Origin: an uncultured Clostridia bacterium
GTDB taxonomy: Bacteria; Bacillota; Clostridia; Oscillospirales; Acutalibacteraceae
NCBI GenBank assembly: GCA_937880805.1
Contig: CALGRR010000034.1
Location: forward strand, 1 to 35,440
Direction of reading: 5' to 3'
Length of the DNA: 35,440 bases
Numbering within the stretch: position 1 is the first letter of the stretch; every line of letters begins with the position of its first letter. The notes below the pieces were generated by a model that was not told the DNA's origin, searched no databases, and saw only the letters and a list, made by a program, of their open reading frames with translations. Positions 1 to 8,560 of the stretch are shown piece after piece. The translations under genes were made by a program, and so were the position numbers.

Positions 1-1537
1 AAGAACAGAGCTTGTTAAGGACAAAACAGGCGTTTGTCTTGACGGCGTTAAAGCTATCAACCCTGTAACAGGCAAGGAAATTCCGATTTACATTTCTGAC
101 TATGTACTCGCTACATACGGCACGGGCGCAATCATGGCAGTTCCCGCACACGATGAGCGCGACTGGGATTTTGCGAAGGTATTTAACCTTCCGATTGTTG
201 AGGTTGTAGCAGGCGGCGACGTTCAAAATGAAGCGTTTACCGACGTTGAAACAGGCGTTATGTGCAACTCTGATTTCTTGAACGGACTTGAGGTTGCTGA
301 GGCAAAGAAGGCGATAATTAAGTGGCTTGAGGAAAACAGCAAGGGAGTTGCTAAGGTTAATTACAAGCTCCGTGACTGGGTGTTCTCACGTCAAAGATAT
401 TGGGGTGAGCCTGTACCTATGGTATGGTGCGATAAGTGCGGCTGGGTTCCCGTTCCCGAAAGCGAGCTTCCTGTTCGTTTGCCCGAGGTTGAGCATTACG
501 AGCCGACTGATACAGGTGAATCGCCGCTTTCAAAGATTGACGAGTGGGTAAACACAACCTGTCCTCACTGCGGCGCACCTGCAAAGCGCGAAACGGATAC
601 AATGCCTCAATGGGCAGGCTCATCCTGGTATTTCTTGCGCTATTGCGATCCCGACAACAACGAAGCGCTCGCATCTCGTGAGGCAATTGACTACTGGATG
701 CCTGTTGACTGGTATAACGGCGGTATGGAGCACGTTACAAGACACCTTATCTATTCAAGATTCTGGTATAAATTCCTCTATGACCTCGGCGAAGTGCCCG
801 TTTCCGAGCCCTACGCAAAGAGAACCGCACAGGGTCTTATCCTCGGACCCGACGGCGAAAAGATGTCAAAATCAAAGGGCAACGTTGTTGACCCCAACGA
901 GGTTGTTGACCAGTTCGGTGCAGATGTTCTCAGAGCATATGTGCTCTTTATGGGCGACTACGAAAAGGCTGCTCCCTGGAGCGAAACCGCAGTTAAGGGC
1001 TGCAAGAGATTTATTGACAGAGTATGGGGTATGACCGATATTATCGCAGAAGGCACCGAATACTCAAAAGAGCTTGAAAGTGCAATGCACAAAACCGTTA
1101 AAAAGGTTACAAGCGATATTGAAAATCTCAAATACAACACCGCTATTGCGGCTCTTATGACTCTCACAAACGAGATTTATAACAAGGGCAGCATCAATAA
1201 GGCAGAGCTTAAAACATTTATCACTCTTCTCAATCCCTTTGCACCTCACGTAACAGAAGAAATGTGGCAGGTTGCAGGCTTTGAGGGAATGCTCAATGAA
1301 ACAAGCTGGCCCTCATATGACGAAGCAAAATGCGTTGATAACGAAATTGAAATTGCAGTTCAGATTAACGGCAAGGTAAGAGAAAAGCTTGTTATTTCCG
1401 CAACTGCAGAAGCAGATGAGGTTATCGCTGCCGCAAAGGCACTTGATAAGATTGCAGATGCAATCAGCGGTATGGCGATTGTTAAGGAACTCTATGTTAA
1501 GGGCAGACTTGTTAACATAGTTGTTAAGCCCGCATAA
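1..1537 (+). CDS. leuS: Leucyl-tRNA synthetase, C-terminal part (5' end outside window)
   Basis: Class I aminoacyl-tRNA synthetase that charges tRNA-Leu in the cytoplasm. The frame is open from base 2, so about 511 C-terminal residues of a protein usually near 800 are present. The visible order is the end of the CP1 editing domain (GTGAIMAVPAHDERD, with the conserved editing-site Asp), then a Cys-rich insertion (CDKCG ... CPHCG), then the WAGSSWYFLRY stretch of the catalytic core. The KMSKS signature is at 860-874, followed by the helical anticodon-binding domain and the small C-terminal domain ending in VNIVVKPA. The ATG at base 134 is internal, because strongly conserved LeuRS sequence precedes it in frame. 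It is the only gene here cut by the left window edge. The stop lies just upstream of the rpsU promoter. No terminator hairpin was seen between them. Confidence 0.97.
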   Translation, partial: RTELVKDKTGVCLDGVKAINPVTGKEIPIYISDYVLATYGTGAIMAVPAHDERDWDFAKVFNLPIVEVVAGGDVQNEAFTDVETGVMCNSDFLNGLEVAEAKKAIIKWLEENSKGVAKVNYKLRDWVFSRQRYWGEPVPMVWCDKCGWVPVPESELPVRLPEVEHYEPTDTGESPLSKIDEWVNTTCPHCGAPAKRETDTMPQWAGSSWYFLRYCDPDNNEALASREAIDYWMPVDWYNGGMEHVTRHLIYSRFWYKFLYDLGEVPVSEPYAKRTAQGLILGPDGEKMSKSKGNVVDPNEVVDQFGADVLRAYVLFMGDYEKAAPWSETAVKGCKRFIDRVWGMTDIIAEGTEYSKELESAMHKTVKKVTSDIENLKYNTAIAALMTLTNEIYNKGSINKAELKTFITLLNPFAPHVTEEMWQVAGFEGMLNETSWPSYDEAKCVDNEIEIAVQINGKVREKLVISATAEADEVIAAAKALDKIADAISGMAIVKELYVKGRLVNIVVKPA

Positions 1538-1556
1538 AAAATTAATATTTTTTGTG

Positions 1557-1586
1557 TTGACAATTCGCTATAAGCTGTTGTATAAT
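1557..1586 (+). promoter_or_regulatory. Promoter of rpsU
   Basis: Perfect vegetative sigma-A match: TTGACA at 1557-1562, an 18-base spacer, and TATAAT at 1581-1586. It lies about 57 bases upstream of the rpsU start codon. This suggests a strong independent promoter rather than read-through from leuS. Confidence 0.85.
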
Positions 1587-1642
1587 GATATGCAAAGCTA
1601 TTAAAATAACAATCCCTGTTAAAAACGAGGGGAGGGAATACA

Positions 1643-1819
1643 GTGAGCCAGGTAAAAGTTAAAGAAGGCGAGTCACTCGAAAACGCACTCAGAAGATTTA
1701 AGAGACAGACCTCAAGAGACGGCGTTATTCAGGAGGTTCGCAAAAGAGAACATTACGAAAAGCCTTCGGTAAAGAGAAAGAAGAAGTCCGAAGCTGCTCG
1801 TAAGCGTAAGTTTAAATAA
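1643..1819 (+). CDS. rpsU: 30S ribosomal protein bS21
   Basis: Small-subunit ribosomal protein of 58 residues, highly basic, with the family pattern VKEGESLENALRRFKRQ near the start and a Lys/Arg-rich tail ending AARKRKFK. It starts with GTG. The purine-rich GAGGGGAGGG at 1627-1636 is a very strong Shine-Dalgarno sequence seven bases upstream and fixes the start. Length and composition match Firmicutes bS21. It forms its own transcription unit between a consensus promoter and a strong terminator. Confidence 0.96.
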   Translation: MSQVKVKEGESLENALRRFKRQTSRDGVIQEVRKREHYEKPSVKRKKKSEAARKRKFK

Positions 1820-1838
1820 TTGAATTTAAACAAAGAAA

Positions 1839-1871
1839 AAAGGCATTCCGTTTTGGAATGCCTTTATTTTT
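1839..1871. terminator. Bidirectional terminator between rpsU and the aminotransferase
   Basis: An 11-bp perfect stem, AAAGGCATTCC (1839-1849) with GGAATGCCTTT (1855-1865) and a 5-base loop, is followed by a T-rich run on the plus strand. The A-rich run at 1832-1841 gives the U tract for minus-strand transcripts. It therefore serves both convergent units. Confidence 0.9.
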
Positions 1872-3595
1872 TATTTGAGGCTCTTTGCAAGCTTTATTAT
1901 GTCGGGAAAATCGGCTATTGTTTTGCAGTAGTGAGAATAGAGAATCTTTCTGTCTTTATCAACCGCCGCAAAAGCACAAAGCTGGAAGTTTCTGCGGTCA
2001 GGGTCGGGCGAAAGAACATATCTTTCAAAAATATCGGTTGAAAGAAGCTTCTTGATGTCCTTGCCAACCATTGTTTCAAACATTTTATCGCCCGCAATAA
2101 GATTGATTGCACTGTCTGCCTCAAAAATATTGTAGCGGTCACAGAGTGCGGCATCCTTATCTGAAATCAGCTCAAAGGGATATTTCCCTTGGGCGATTGC
2201 GAGGGTGCGTTCATCGGACTGAATAACAACCTTGATGTCGCAGCCCATAGCGGCAAGGGCGGGATAAGCTGTTTTTAAAAGCATAAGCAGCTTTTGAGTT
2301 ATGCCGCATTCATAAAATCTTGCAAAAACAATGAGGGTTTTCTTTGATAATTCGCGGGGGAAGCCTTCAAGCGTTTCGCCTGCTTTGAGTGTCTGGCGGC
2401 AGGGCCTGCCTTCTTTTGCCCATTTTGCCCTGACCTCTTCAACCGCATTTTTAAAGCGGATAAGCATTTTTTCAAGCGTTGATTTTGCACAGGCAAGGTT
2501 AATTCTCTGGAAGCCTCTGCCGAGAGGTCCGAACATCTCGCCGTTATCAAGATAAATGTTTGCACCCTCAAGCATTTCTTTCATTTCGCAATGTGTCATT
2601 CCGAGTGCACGCATATCGAGCCATTGCAGATAGGTGCCCTCAAGCGGATAAACCTTGATTTCGGGGAAATGCTCCGCCATAAAATCTTCAACGCATTTTG
2701 CGTTTCCGGCAATAACCTTAATCAGCTCTTCAAGCCAATCCTCACATTCGTTATATGCCGCCGTGCAGGCGGTGTAAGCAAAAATATTGAGGTGCATCTG
2801 CATATTAAGTTTGTTGACAGCCTGAGCCTTTGCTCTTATTTTTGCATTGGGAATAATTATGTTTGAGCATTGCAGACCCGCAAGGTTAAAGGTTTTGCTC
2901 GGTGCGGTGCAAACGGCAATGTTGTTCTTTGTTTTTTCATTGATTGTTGCCATTACCGTGTGCTCATAGCCGGGCATAATCAGGTCGTTGTGAATTTCAT
3001 CGTCAATAATGAAAACACCGTTTTCGCAGCATATATCCGAAAGCTTTTCAAGCTCTTCCTTTGACCATACCTTGCCAATGGGGTTATGAGGGTTGCTGAA
3101 AAGCAGAGCCGTATTTCTGGGATTGCCTGCCTTTTCACGCAGAAGAGCGTAGTTTATTTCATATTTGCCGTCTTTGTTGATAAGAGGGCAGTAAACAATA
3201 TGTCTGCTTGTTGCAACAACCGTCATATCAAACGGATAATAAACGGGTGACATAATGATTACACCGTCACCGGGCTTTGTTGTGGCTTCAATCAGAAGCA
3301 AAAGAGCGTTGATAACACCGGGAGTCTGAATCATCCATTCTTTTTCCACATCAAAATTATGGCGGCGTTTCATCCACGAAATAACCGCATCATAATATTC
3401 CTCGGTGGGGTTTGAATAGCCGAGAATTGCTTCGTCGGCAAGCTTTTTGATTGCGTTAACAATCGGCTTTGCGGTGGGGAATTCCATATCCGCAACCGAA
3501 AGGGGAACAAATTCCGTGGAAGCGTTTTTTGCAATCTGCCATTTTGACGAGCCGAATTTGCTTCGGTCGGGTATGCTTGTAAAATCGTGTTTCAT
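1871..3595 (-). CDS. MalY/PatB-type PLP aminotransferase (cystathionine beta-lyase-like) with C-terminal thioredoxin-fold domain
   Basis: The protein has 574 residues. Residues 1-390 are a fold-type I PLP enzyme of the MalY/PatB group: NPHNPIG at 168-174, the DDEIHNDL segment, and the PLP-binding Lys234 in APSKTFNLAGL. MalY/PatB enzymes cleave the C-S bond of cystathionine or cysteine conjugates, releasing thiol, pyruvate and ammonia. Typical members end near residue 390. Here about 180 extra residues follow (about 395-574). They read like an AhpC/TSA or peroxiredoxin-like domain: a beta strand LIVFARF, then Cys430 in YECGIT, then VVIQSDE and a DKDAALCDRYNI segment. Only one Cys sits at the usual active-site position (C-G-I-T rather than CxxC). 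The gene lies 3 bases downstream of the GH43-like gene, so the two are probably cotranscribed. The PLP part is secure. The identity and function of the second domain are inferred from pattern only. Confidence 0.85.
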   Translation of the reverse strand: MKHDFTSIPDRSKFGSSKWQIAKNASTEFVPLSVADMEFPTAKPIVNAIKKLADEAILGYSNPTEEYYDAVISWMKRRHNFDVEKEWMIQTPGVINALLLLIEATTKPGDGVIIMSPVYYPFDMTVVATSRHIVYCPLINKDGKYEINYALLREKAGNPRNTALLFSNPHNPIGKVWSKEELEKLSDICCENGVFIIDDEIHNDLIMPGYEHTVMATINEKTKNNIAVCTAPSKTFNLAGLQCSNIIIPNAKIRAKAQAVNKLNMQMHLNIFAYTACTAAYNECEDWLEELIKVIAGNAKCVEDFMAEHFPEIKVYPLEGTYLQWLDMRALGMTHCEMKEMLEGANIYLDNGEMFGPLGRGFQRINLACAKSTLEKMLIRFKNAVEEVRAKWAKEGRPCRQTLKAGETLEGFPRELSKKTLIVFARFYECGITQKLLMLLKTAYPALAAMGCDIKVVIQSDERTLAIAQGKYPFELISDKDAALCDRYNIFEADSAINLIAGDKMFETMVGKDIKKLLSTDIFERYVLSPDPDRRNFQLCAFAAVDKDRKILYSHYCKTIADFPDIIKLAKSLK

Positions 3596-3598
3596 AGT

Positions 3599-4642
3599 TT
3601 ATTTCTCCTGTATTCCGTAAGCTTCAACGAGTGAAAAATATTCATCTTCCGTTATTGCAACCACCGAGCCGTGGCGGGGTTTCAAATGATTTACCGAATA
3701 GGTTGACCTTTGCACCTGCCTGAAATTCTTGAAATCTCTTGTCATCTGTGCAAAGAAGGTGCCCTCGCCGTATTCATCCATTATCATCATAAAGGCATCT
3801 GTGCCCGTTATGCGATACATTGAGCTGCCCTCAACGCCCCACCAGTTGAGCGAGCATATTGTGTAATCCTCGTTATAAGGTCCCGTGAGGTTTTTGGATT
3901 TCACATAAGCGATTTTCTGGGTTAAATCCTCTTTAAAATAAAGATAATAGTAACCGTCCTTTTCATTATATATAATATCGCCGTCAATGCATTGAACGTT
4001 GCGATGCTCTCCCGTTGCGGGGTCAACCTCATTCCATCTGCCATAGAGCACCTTCGGCTCGGTTTCAAAGGTTTTGAAATTCTTTGTGTAGGCGTAATAA
4101 TGCCCTGCACAGTCGTTTTCTGCGGTTGAATTTGCCCAATAAACCATATACATTCCCGCATTGTCATCCCATATCGCCTGCGGTGCCCACGCTCTGTTGG
4201 TGGTTTCAAAGCCTTTGAACTGACGCATATCAATAACCGTTTCGTCAGTCCAGTTAATGAGGTCATAGGATTTCCAGGTTATCAGGCAATGGTTTGAAGT
4301 CCAGCCCTCAAGAGCATTCATATCGGTTGCGATTATAAAATAACAGTCCCTTCCGTTTTCGTCAACACCCTTGAGAATATAGGGGTCACGCACACAGCCC
4401 GTGCCCTTCGTTTGCTCAATAACAGCTTCGTTGTTATTGAGAGCCTCAAAATTATATCCGTCTGTGCTGACGGCAAGGTGAATAGTCTGCTCATCAACCT
4501 CGTTGCCCACAAAATAGCAGAAAAGATACGCACCCTCCGTGCTTACTGCGGGATAGGCATAATCGTTGAAAACAAAGTTGAAAAGATAATACGGAATCAT
4601 AAGAATTGCGGTAAGAATTCTTGTGAATGACATAAGGGTCAT
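3599..4642 (-). CDS. GH43-like five-bladed beta-propeller glycosidase with N-terminal hydrophobic segment
   Basis: A 347-residue protein resembling family 43 arabinosidases/xylosidases. The three acidic positions typical of GH43 can be proposed: Asp86 in VRDPYIL (base), Asp220 or Asp222 in CIDGDIIY (pKa modulator) and Glu271 in GVEGSSMYR (acid). WAPQ at 152-155 is another hallmark. Residues 5-25 form a hydrophobic stretch that could be a signal peptide or anchor, so the enzyme is probably exported or membrane-attached. The start is supported by AAGGAG eight bases upstream. It is divergent from nanE and directly upstream of the aminotransferase. The substrate cannot be told from the sequence. 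Family assignment is moderately confident. Confidence 0.75.
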   Translation of the reverse strand: MTLMSFTRILTAILMIPYYLFNFVFNDYAYPAVSTEGAYLFCYFVGNEVDEQTIHLAVSTDGYNFEALNNNEAVIEQTKGTGCVRDPYILKGVDENGRDCYFIIATDMNALEGWTSNHCLITWKSYDLINWTDETVIDMRQFKGFETTNRAWAPQAIWDDNAGMYMVYWANSTAENDCAGHYYAYTKNFKTFETEPKVLYGRWNEVDPATGEHRNVQCIDGDIIYNEKDGYYYLYFKEDLTQKIAYVKSKNLTGPYNEDYTICSLNWWGVEGSSMYRITGTDAFMMIMDEYGEGTFFAQMTRDFKNFRQVQRSTYSVNHLKPRHGSVVAITEDEYFSLVEAYGIQEK

Positions 4643-4671
4643 AAATCTTTCTCCTTAATAAACGGTATATT

Positions 4672-4677
4672 ATTATA
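4672..4677 (-). promoter_or_regulatory. Candidate -10 box for the GH43-like/aminotransferase unit
   Basis: A perfect TATAAT on the minus strand, about 30 bases upstream of the start codon. No good -35 is visible 17 bases further back, so the promoter may depend on an activator. The AT-rich 4,643-4,767 interval also holds the divergent nanE promoter. Confidence 0.4.
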
Positions 4678-4731
4678 ATAACATAACTTAAATTAAAAAT
4701 CTATACAAAGATTAAAAAGTAAACAAAGTAG

Positions 4732-4760
4732 TTGAATTGTAAAATTATTCGTGATATAAT
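4732..4760 (+). promoter_or_regulatory. Promoter of the nan operon
   Basis: TTGAAT (4732-4737), a 17-base spacer and TATAAT (4755-4760). Transcription would be expected to begin about 7 bases after the -10, exactly at the A of the nanE ATG (4768). No Shine-Dalgarno sequence lies between, which suggests a leaderless transcript. Confidence 0.75.
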
Positions 4761-4767
4761 TTTATTT

Positions 4768-5472
4768 ATGGAAAAGAAAACAAATAAAGAAATACTCAAT
4801 CAAATCAAGGGCGGACTTATCGTTTCCTGCCAAGCCCTGTCAACAGAGCCATTATATGACAGCTACATAATGAGCAAAATGGCTTATGCCGCAGCTCTCG
4901 GCGGTGCCGTGGGCATAAGGGCAAATACTGTTGTTGACATTCTGGCTATCAGAGAAAGAGTCAGCCTGCCGATTATCGGAATCATCAAGGAAGTGTATGA
5001 CGACAGCGATGTTTACATCACTCCCACGATGAAGGAAGTTGATGCTCTTGTTGAAATCGGCTGCGATATTATTGCGGTTGATGCAACCAACAGAACAAGA
5101 CCCGGCGGAATTTCGTTTGAAGAATTCTTCAAAGAGGTCCGTGCAAAATATCCTGACCAGCTCTTTATGGCTGATACCTCCTGCTTTGAAGAGGGCAAGC
5201 TTGCACTTGAGCTCGGTTTTGATTTGCTCGGCACAACAATGAGTGGCTATACGCCATACACCAAAGGCACCCCTCTGCCCGATTTCACGCTTATGAAGCG
5301 TTATAAGGAAGAGCTCGGTGCAACGGTTATTGCAGAGGGCGGAATCTGGGCTCCCGATGAGCTCGTGAAGGCTTTTGAAAGCGGTGCATATGCAGCAGTT
5401 GTGGGCACTGCAATCACAAGACCTATGGATATTACAAAGCGTTTCGTTAAAGCTTTGGAGGAGAGCAGATGA
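4768..5472 (+). CDS. nanE: N-acetylmannosamine-6-phosphate 2-epimerase
   Basis: TIM-barrel enzyme converting ManNAc-6-P to GlcNAc-6-P in cytoplasmic sialic-acid catabolism. The protein has 234 residues, normal for NanE. Family features are KGGLIVSCQAL near the N-terminus, GIRAN, the candidate catalytic Lys74 in GIIKEVYDDS, DATNRTRP, and Glu190 in VIAEGGI with WAPDE. A TTG 36 bases upstream extends the frame but is the -35 hexamer of the promoter. The ATG at 4768 also matches the start of family members (MEKKTNKEIL). It overlaps nanK by four bases (ATGA), so the two are translationally coupled. Confidence 0.93.
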   Translation: MEKKTNKEILNQIKGGLIVSCQALSTEPLYDSYIMSKMAYAAALGGAVGIRANTVVDILAIRERVSLPIIGIIKEVYDDSDVYITPTMKEVDALVEIGCDIIAVDATNRTRPGGISFEEFFKEVRAKYPDQLFMADTSCFEEGKLALELGFDLLGTTMSGYTPYTKGTPLPDFTLMKRYKEELGATVIAEGGIWAPDELVKAFESGAYAAVVGTAITRPMDITKRFVKALEESR

Positions 5473-6344
5473 AAATTCTTGCTTTCGATATAGGCGGCAC
5501 AGAGATTAAATATGCCTTTTGCGATGAAAGCTTTAATCTTACCGAAAAAAAATCAATTCCCACCAATGCCAACGAGGGCGGCAAAAGAATAATTGAAAGA
5601 ATTGTTGAAATTATCAAGGGCTGCAGCGGCATTGACAGAATAGGAATTTCAACTGCGGGTCAGGTTAACAGCGTAACGGGTGAAATCATCTATGCAACCG
5701 ACAGCATTCCCGGCTACACCGGCACAAAGATAAAAGAGATTATCGAAGCTGAAACGGGTATCCCCACGGCGGTTGAAAACGATGTTAATTCGGCGGCAAT
5801 CGGCGAAGCGGTTTTCGGTGCCGCAAAAGGGTGCGGGGATTTTGTGTGCCTCACCTACGGCACGGGCATCGGCGGAGCAGTTTTTATGAACGGAAAGCTC
5901 TTTACGGGAAGCTCGTTTTCTGCGGGTGAATTCGGTCATATGGTAACACACCCGGGCGGAAAGCCTTGCACCTGCGGCGGCGAGGGCTGCTATGAGGCAT
6001 ATGCCTCGGCAAAGGCTCTGACCGATAAGGTAAGCGAAAAGCTCGGCAGAGAAATGAACGGCAGAGAAGTTTTTGCGAGCTTTGATAACGCCGAAGTCAA
6101 GACTGCTGTTGATGAGTGGATTGACGAAATCGTTATCGGTCTTAAAAATCTTGTTTATATTTTCAACCCCGCCTTGATTGTTGCGGGCGGCGGAATAATG
6201 AATGAGGAATATATAACGGATGAAATCAATAAACGCCTGCAAAAGCAGCTTATGAAAAGCTTCTGCGGCGTAAAGGTCAAAAAGGCTCTTATGGGCAACG
6301 ATGCAAACAAACTCGGGGCGGCTTATCTTGCCTCGAAATTATAA
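5469..6344 (+). CDS. nanK: ROK-family kinase, probable N-acetylmannosamine kinase
   Basis: A 291-residue sugar kinase of the ROK family. It has the N-terminal phosphate loop DIGGT (7-11), the catalytic Asp105 in VENDVNSAA, the second phosphate loop GTGIGG (131-136), and the ROK zinc site formed by His157 with Cys167, Cys169 and Cys174. In this position (after nanE, before nanA) it most likely phosphorylates ManNAc to ManNAc-6-P, the NanE substrate. ROK kinases cannot be told apart by substrate from sequence alone, so the specificity rests on context. The start is preceded by GGAGGAGAG inside the end of nanE. Confidence 0.88.
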   Translation: MKILAFDIGGTEIKYAFCDESFNLTEKKSIPTNANEGGKRIIERIVEIIKGCSGIDRIGISTAGQVNSVTGEIIYATDSIPGYTGTKIKEIIEAETGIPTAVENDVNSAAIGEAVFGAAKGCGDFVCLTYGTGIGGAVFMNGKLFTGSSFSAGEFGHMVTHPGGKPCTCGGEGCYEAYASAKALTDKVSEKLGREMNGREVFASFDNAEVKTAVDEWIDEIVIGLKNLVYIFNPALIVAGGGIMNEEYITDEINKRLQKQLMKSFCGVKVKKALMGNDANKLGAAYLASKL

Positions 6345-6360
6345 TATGGAGATGTAAAAA

Positions 6361-7230
6361 ATGAGAGAAATGAAAGGTATTTTTACAGCACTTCTTACTC
6401 CTTTTAAGGAAGATTATTCAATCAACGAGGCTTCGCTCAAAAAGCTTGTTGAATTCAACCTTGAAAAAGGCATAAACGGCTTTTATGTTGGCGGAAGCAC
6501 CGGCGAAGGTATGGTTATGACAACCGAAGAACGCAAGGAAGTTTTCCGCATTGTTAAGGAAGCTGCGGGCGATAAGGTGCCTATGATTGCACATTGCGGA
6601 GCTATATCAACTGATGCCGCAATCGATATGGCAAAAACTGCAGAAAGCCTTGGCTATGATGCTGTTTCGGCGGTTGCACCCTTCTATTACAGCTTCCCTG
6701 CACCCGCAATCAAGCAGTATTATACGGATATTGTTTCAAGCGTAAATATCCCTATGGTTATTTATAATTTCCCCGGCGGAAACGGCTTCACCTTCACTCC
6801 CGACTATGCAGCCGAGATGTTCCGGGATAAGCGTTTTGTGGGCATCAAGCACACATCGGCAAATCTTTTTGACCTTCAGCAGTTCAAAAAGAAAATTGAA
6901 GGCGTTACCGTTTTCAACGGTTTTGATGAAATGTGCCTCGGCGGTCTTTCAATGGGTGCAGACGGTGCAATCGGCAGCACATATAACTTTATGGGCGATA
7001 AGTTCCTTAAGATTTATGATGAGTTCCATAACGGAAGTATCAAAAAAGCACAGGAAATCCAGGATGAAGCAAATGTTATCATTACCGAAATGATAAAATA
7101 CGGCGTGTTCCAGTGTGAAAAGGCAGTTCTTACCCATATGGGCATCGATATGGGACCCTGCCGCAAGCCCTTCCTGCCCATCAGCAAGGAAGGCTATGAA
7201 TCAATGAAGAAGGTTGCAGAATCCTTATAA
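6361..7230 (+). CDS. nanA: N-acetylneuraminate lyase
   Basis: A 289-residue DapA-superfamily Schiff-base aldolase that cleaves Neu5Ac to ManNAc and pyruvate. Diagnostic features are the carboxylate-binding GGSTGEG (44-50), Tyr135 in IYNFPG, and the Schiff-base Lys163 in VGIKHTS. The spacing matches NanA of E. coli (Tyr137/Lys165). NanA rather than dihydrodipicolinate synthase is supported by YNFPGGNGF and by position in the nan operon. The ribosome binding site is GGAGATG. It lies 16 bases after nanK. Confidence 0.93.
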   Translation: MREMKGIFTALLTPFKEDYSINEASLKKLVEFNLEKGINGFYVGGSTGEGMVMTTEERKEVFRIVKEAAGDKVPMIAHCGAISTDAAIDMAKTAESLGYDAVSAVAPFYYSFPAPAIKQYYTDIVSSVNIPMVIYNFPGGNGFTFTPDYAAEMFRDKRFVGIKHTSANLFDLQQFKKKIEGVTVFNGFDEMCLGGLSMGADGAIGSTYNFMGDKFLKIYDEFHNGSIKKAQEIQDEANVIITEMIKYGVFQCEKAVLTHMGIDMGPCRKPFLPISKEGYESMKKVAESL

Positions 7231-7248
7231 TAAAAGGTGTGAAACTCA

Positions 7249-8514
7249 ATGCTTGAAAAACTGTTTAAAAATTATTATTTCGGCAACGGTGCGGGAGATT
7301 ATTCGATTCCGCTTGTAAGGCTTGATGTTATGCCCGAAAACACTCCCGATGAGCTGAAGTATCTTTATGAAACCTCGGTTGTTGATAACGGGCTTGATTA
7401 CATAGGCCATCCCGATGCAATTCTGCTTAAAGACGGCAGCATTCTTGATGTTTACCCCTCGGGTCACGGCAAGGGTGCGGTCAGAAGCAGAATAAGCCGT
7501 GACGGCGGTGTAACATATACCGATGAAATTAAAAATCAGCCCAAATCCTGGGAAACCTCAAGAGAAACTCCAACGGTTTACCGCCTTGAGTTTTCAGACG
7601 GAACGCCCGATAAAATTCTGCTTGTCTGCGGAAATCCCGATTGGCGTGACGGTAAGGGCACAATAGGCGGCTTCAACTTCTCGCTCTCTGATGATGAGGG
7701 AAAAACCTGGACAGAGTTTGAACTCTGCTTCGGCAAAAAAGATGAGGTTACCGTTATTCCCATTGTTGCAATGGCATCGCTCACAAGACTTAAGGAAAAC
7801 GGAAAGTTCGTTGATAAGTGGATGGCATTTTTCCACGACAGAAGCTTTGTTAATTATAAAACAATTCTTTCTTTTGAAAACGGAAAGCCCGTCTGGAGCA
7901 AGCCCGAGCCCTATTTTGCAAAGCACAGAAGAATTGAGAAAAAGGCAAATATGTGCGAGGTTGAGGTTGTTCGCTCCGATTGCGGAAAGGGTGATGAGCT
8001 TTGCCTTATCGCACGCTGCAACAACAAGAGATACAACTCAATTCTTTCGTTCTCAAAGGATGAAGGAAAAACCTGGTCAAAGCCCGTTTTTGTGCCTTCG
8101 GCACTCAACGGCGAACGCCATAAAGCTGATTACACACCCGACGGCAGACTTTTCATAACCTTCCGTTCCATTGAAAGAGATAAGGAAAAGATTGAAAAGT
8201 TTTCGGTTGAGCATATGAAAAACTGGTTCAGCGAGGGCTGGGTTGCCTGGGTTGGCACATATGAAGACCTGAAAAACGGCAGAGAGGGTCAGTACAGAAT
8301 AAAGCTTGCTCACACCTATCTCAAAAAGCAGACCGAGCCTGCTCTTTCCGCAAATGCCGATACGGGCTACTGCGGAAATGTTGTTCTTGATGACGGAACA
8401 ATCGTTACCTCAACCTACGGTGCTTTCGGCGAAAAGAAGGCAGACGGAGATTATAAAACATATGTTGTTTCAAAAAGACTCCGCCTCGCAGATGTTGACA
8501 AGTTAATAAAATAA
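7249..8514 (+). CDS. Sialidase-fold (BNR/Asp-box) protein without signal peptide
   Basis: A 421-residue beta-propeller protein with three Asp-box type repeats: SRDGGVTY (83-90), SDDEGKTW (147-154) and SKDEGKTW (269-276). Such boxes are typical of sialidases (GH33) and related propellers. No signal peptide or anchor is visible, so it is predicted to be cytoplasmic. It is the last gene of the nan operon, 18 bases after nanA, with the ribosome binding site AAAGGTG. The position suggests action on an imported sialic-acid derivative or small sialoside. The arginine triad of true sialidases cannot be assigned from the sequence alone, so a non-hydrolytic or lyase-like role is possible. A strong terminator follows. 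Confidence 0.75.
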   Translation: MLEKLFKNYYFGNGAGDYSIPLVRLDVMPENTPDELKYLYETSVVDNGLDYIGHPDAILLKDGSILDVYPSGHGKGAVRSRISRDGGVTYTDEIKNQPKSWETSRETPTVYRLEFSDGTPDKILLVCGNPDWRDGKGTIGGFNFSLSDDEGKTWTEFELCFGKKDEVTVIPIVAMASLTRLKENGKFVDKWMAFFHDRSFVNYKTILSFENGKPVWSKPEPYFAKHRRIEKKANMCEVEVVRSDCGKGDELCLIARCNNKRYNSILSFSKDEGKTWSKPVFVPSALNGERHKADYTPDGRLFITFRSIERDKEKIEKFSVEHMKNWFSEGWVAWVGTYEDLKNGREGQYRIKLAHTYLKKQTEPALSANADTGYCGNVVLDDGTIVTSTYGAFGEKKADGDYKTYVVSKRLRLADVDKLIK

Positions 8515-8519
8515 AATCA

Positions 8520-8560
8520 AACCACCGCTGAGCAGTTAAATGCTTTGCGGTGGTTCTTTT
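8520..8560. terminator. Bidirectional terminator after the nan operon
   Basis: AACCACCGC (8520-8528) pairs with GCGGTGGTT (8547-8555). The inner AGCA/TGCT pairs extend the stem, and CTTTTT follows. The convergent CapA-like gene ends at the T run, so the site can serve both strands, although its minus-strand U tract is weaker. Confidence 0.85.

Noticed and set aside
4732..4767. Upstream TTG start of nanE
   Set aside because: The TTG is the -35 hexamer of the promoter, has no ribosome binding site, and NanE relatives begin at the ATG at 4,768.
5649..6242. 197-codon minus-strand frame
   Set aside because: It is antisense to nanK, has no family pattern, and is caused by codon bias of the real gene.
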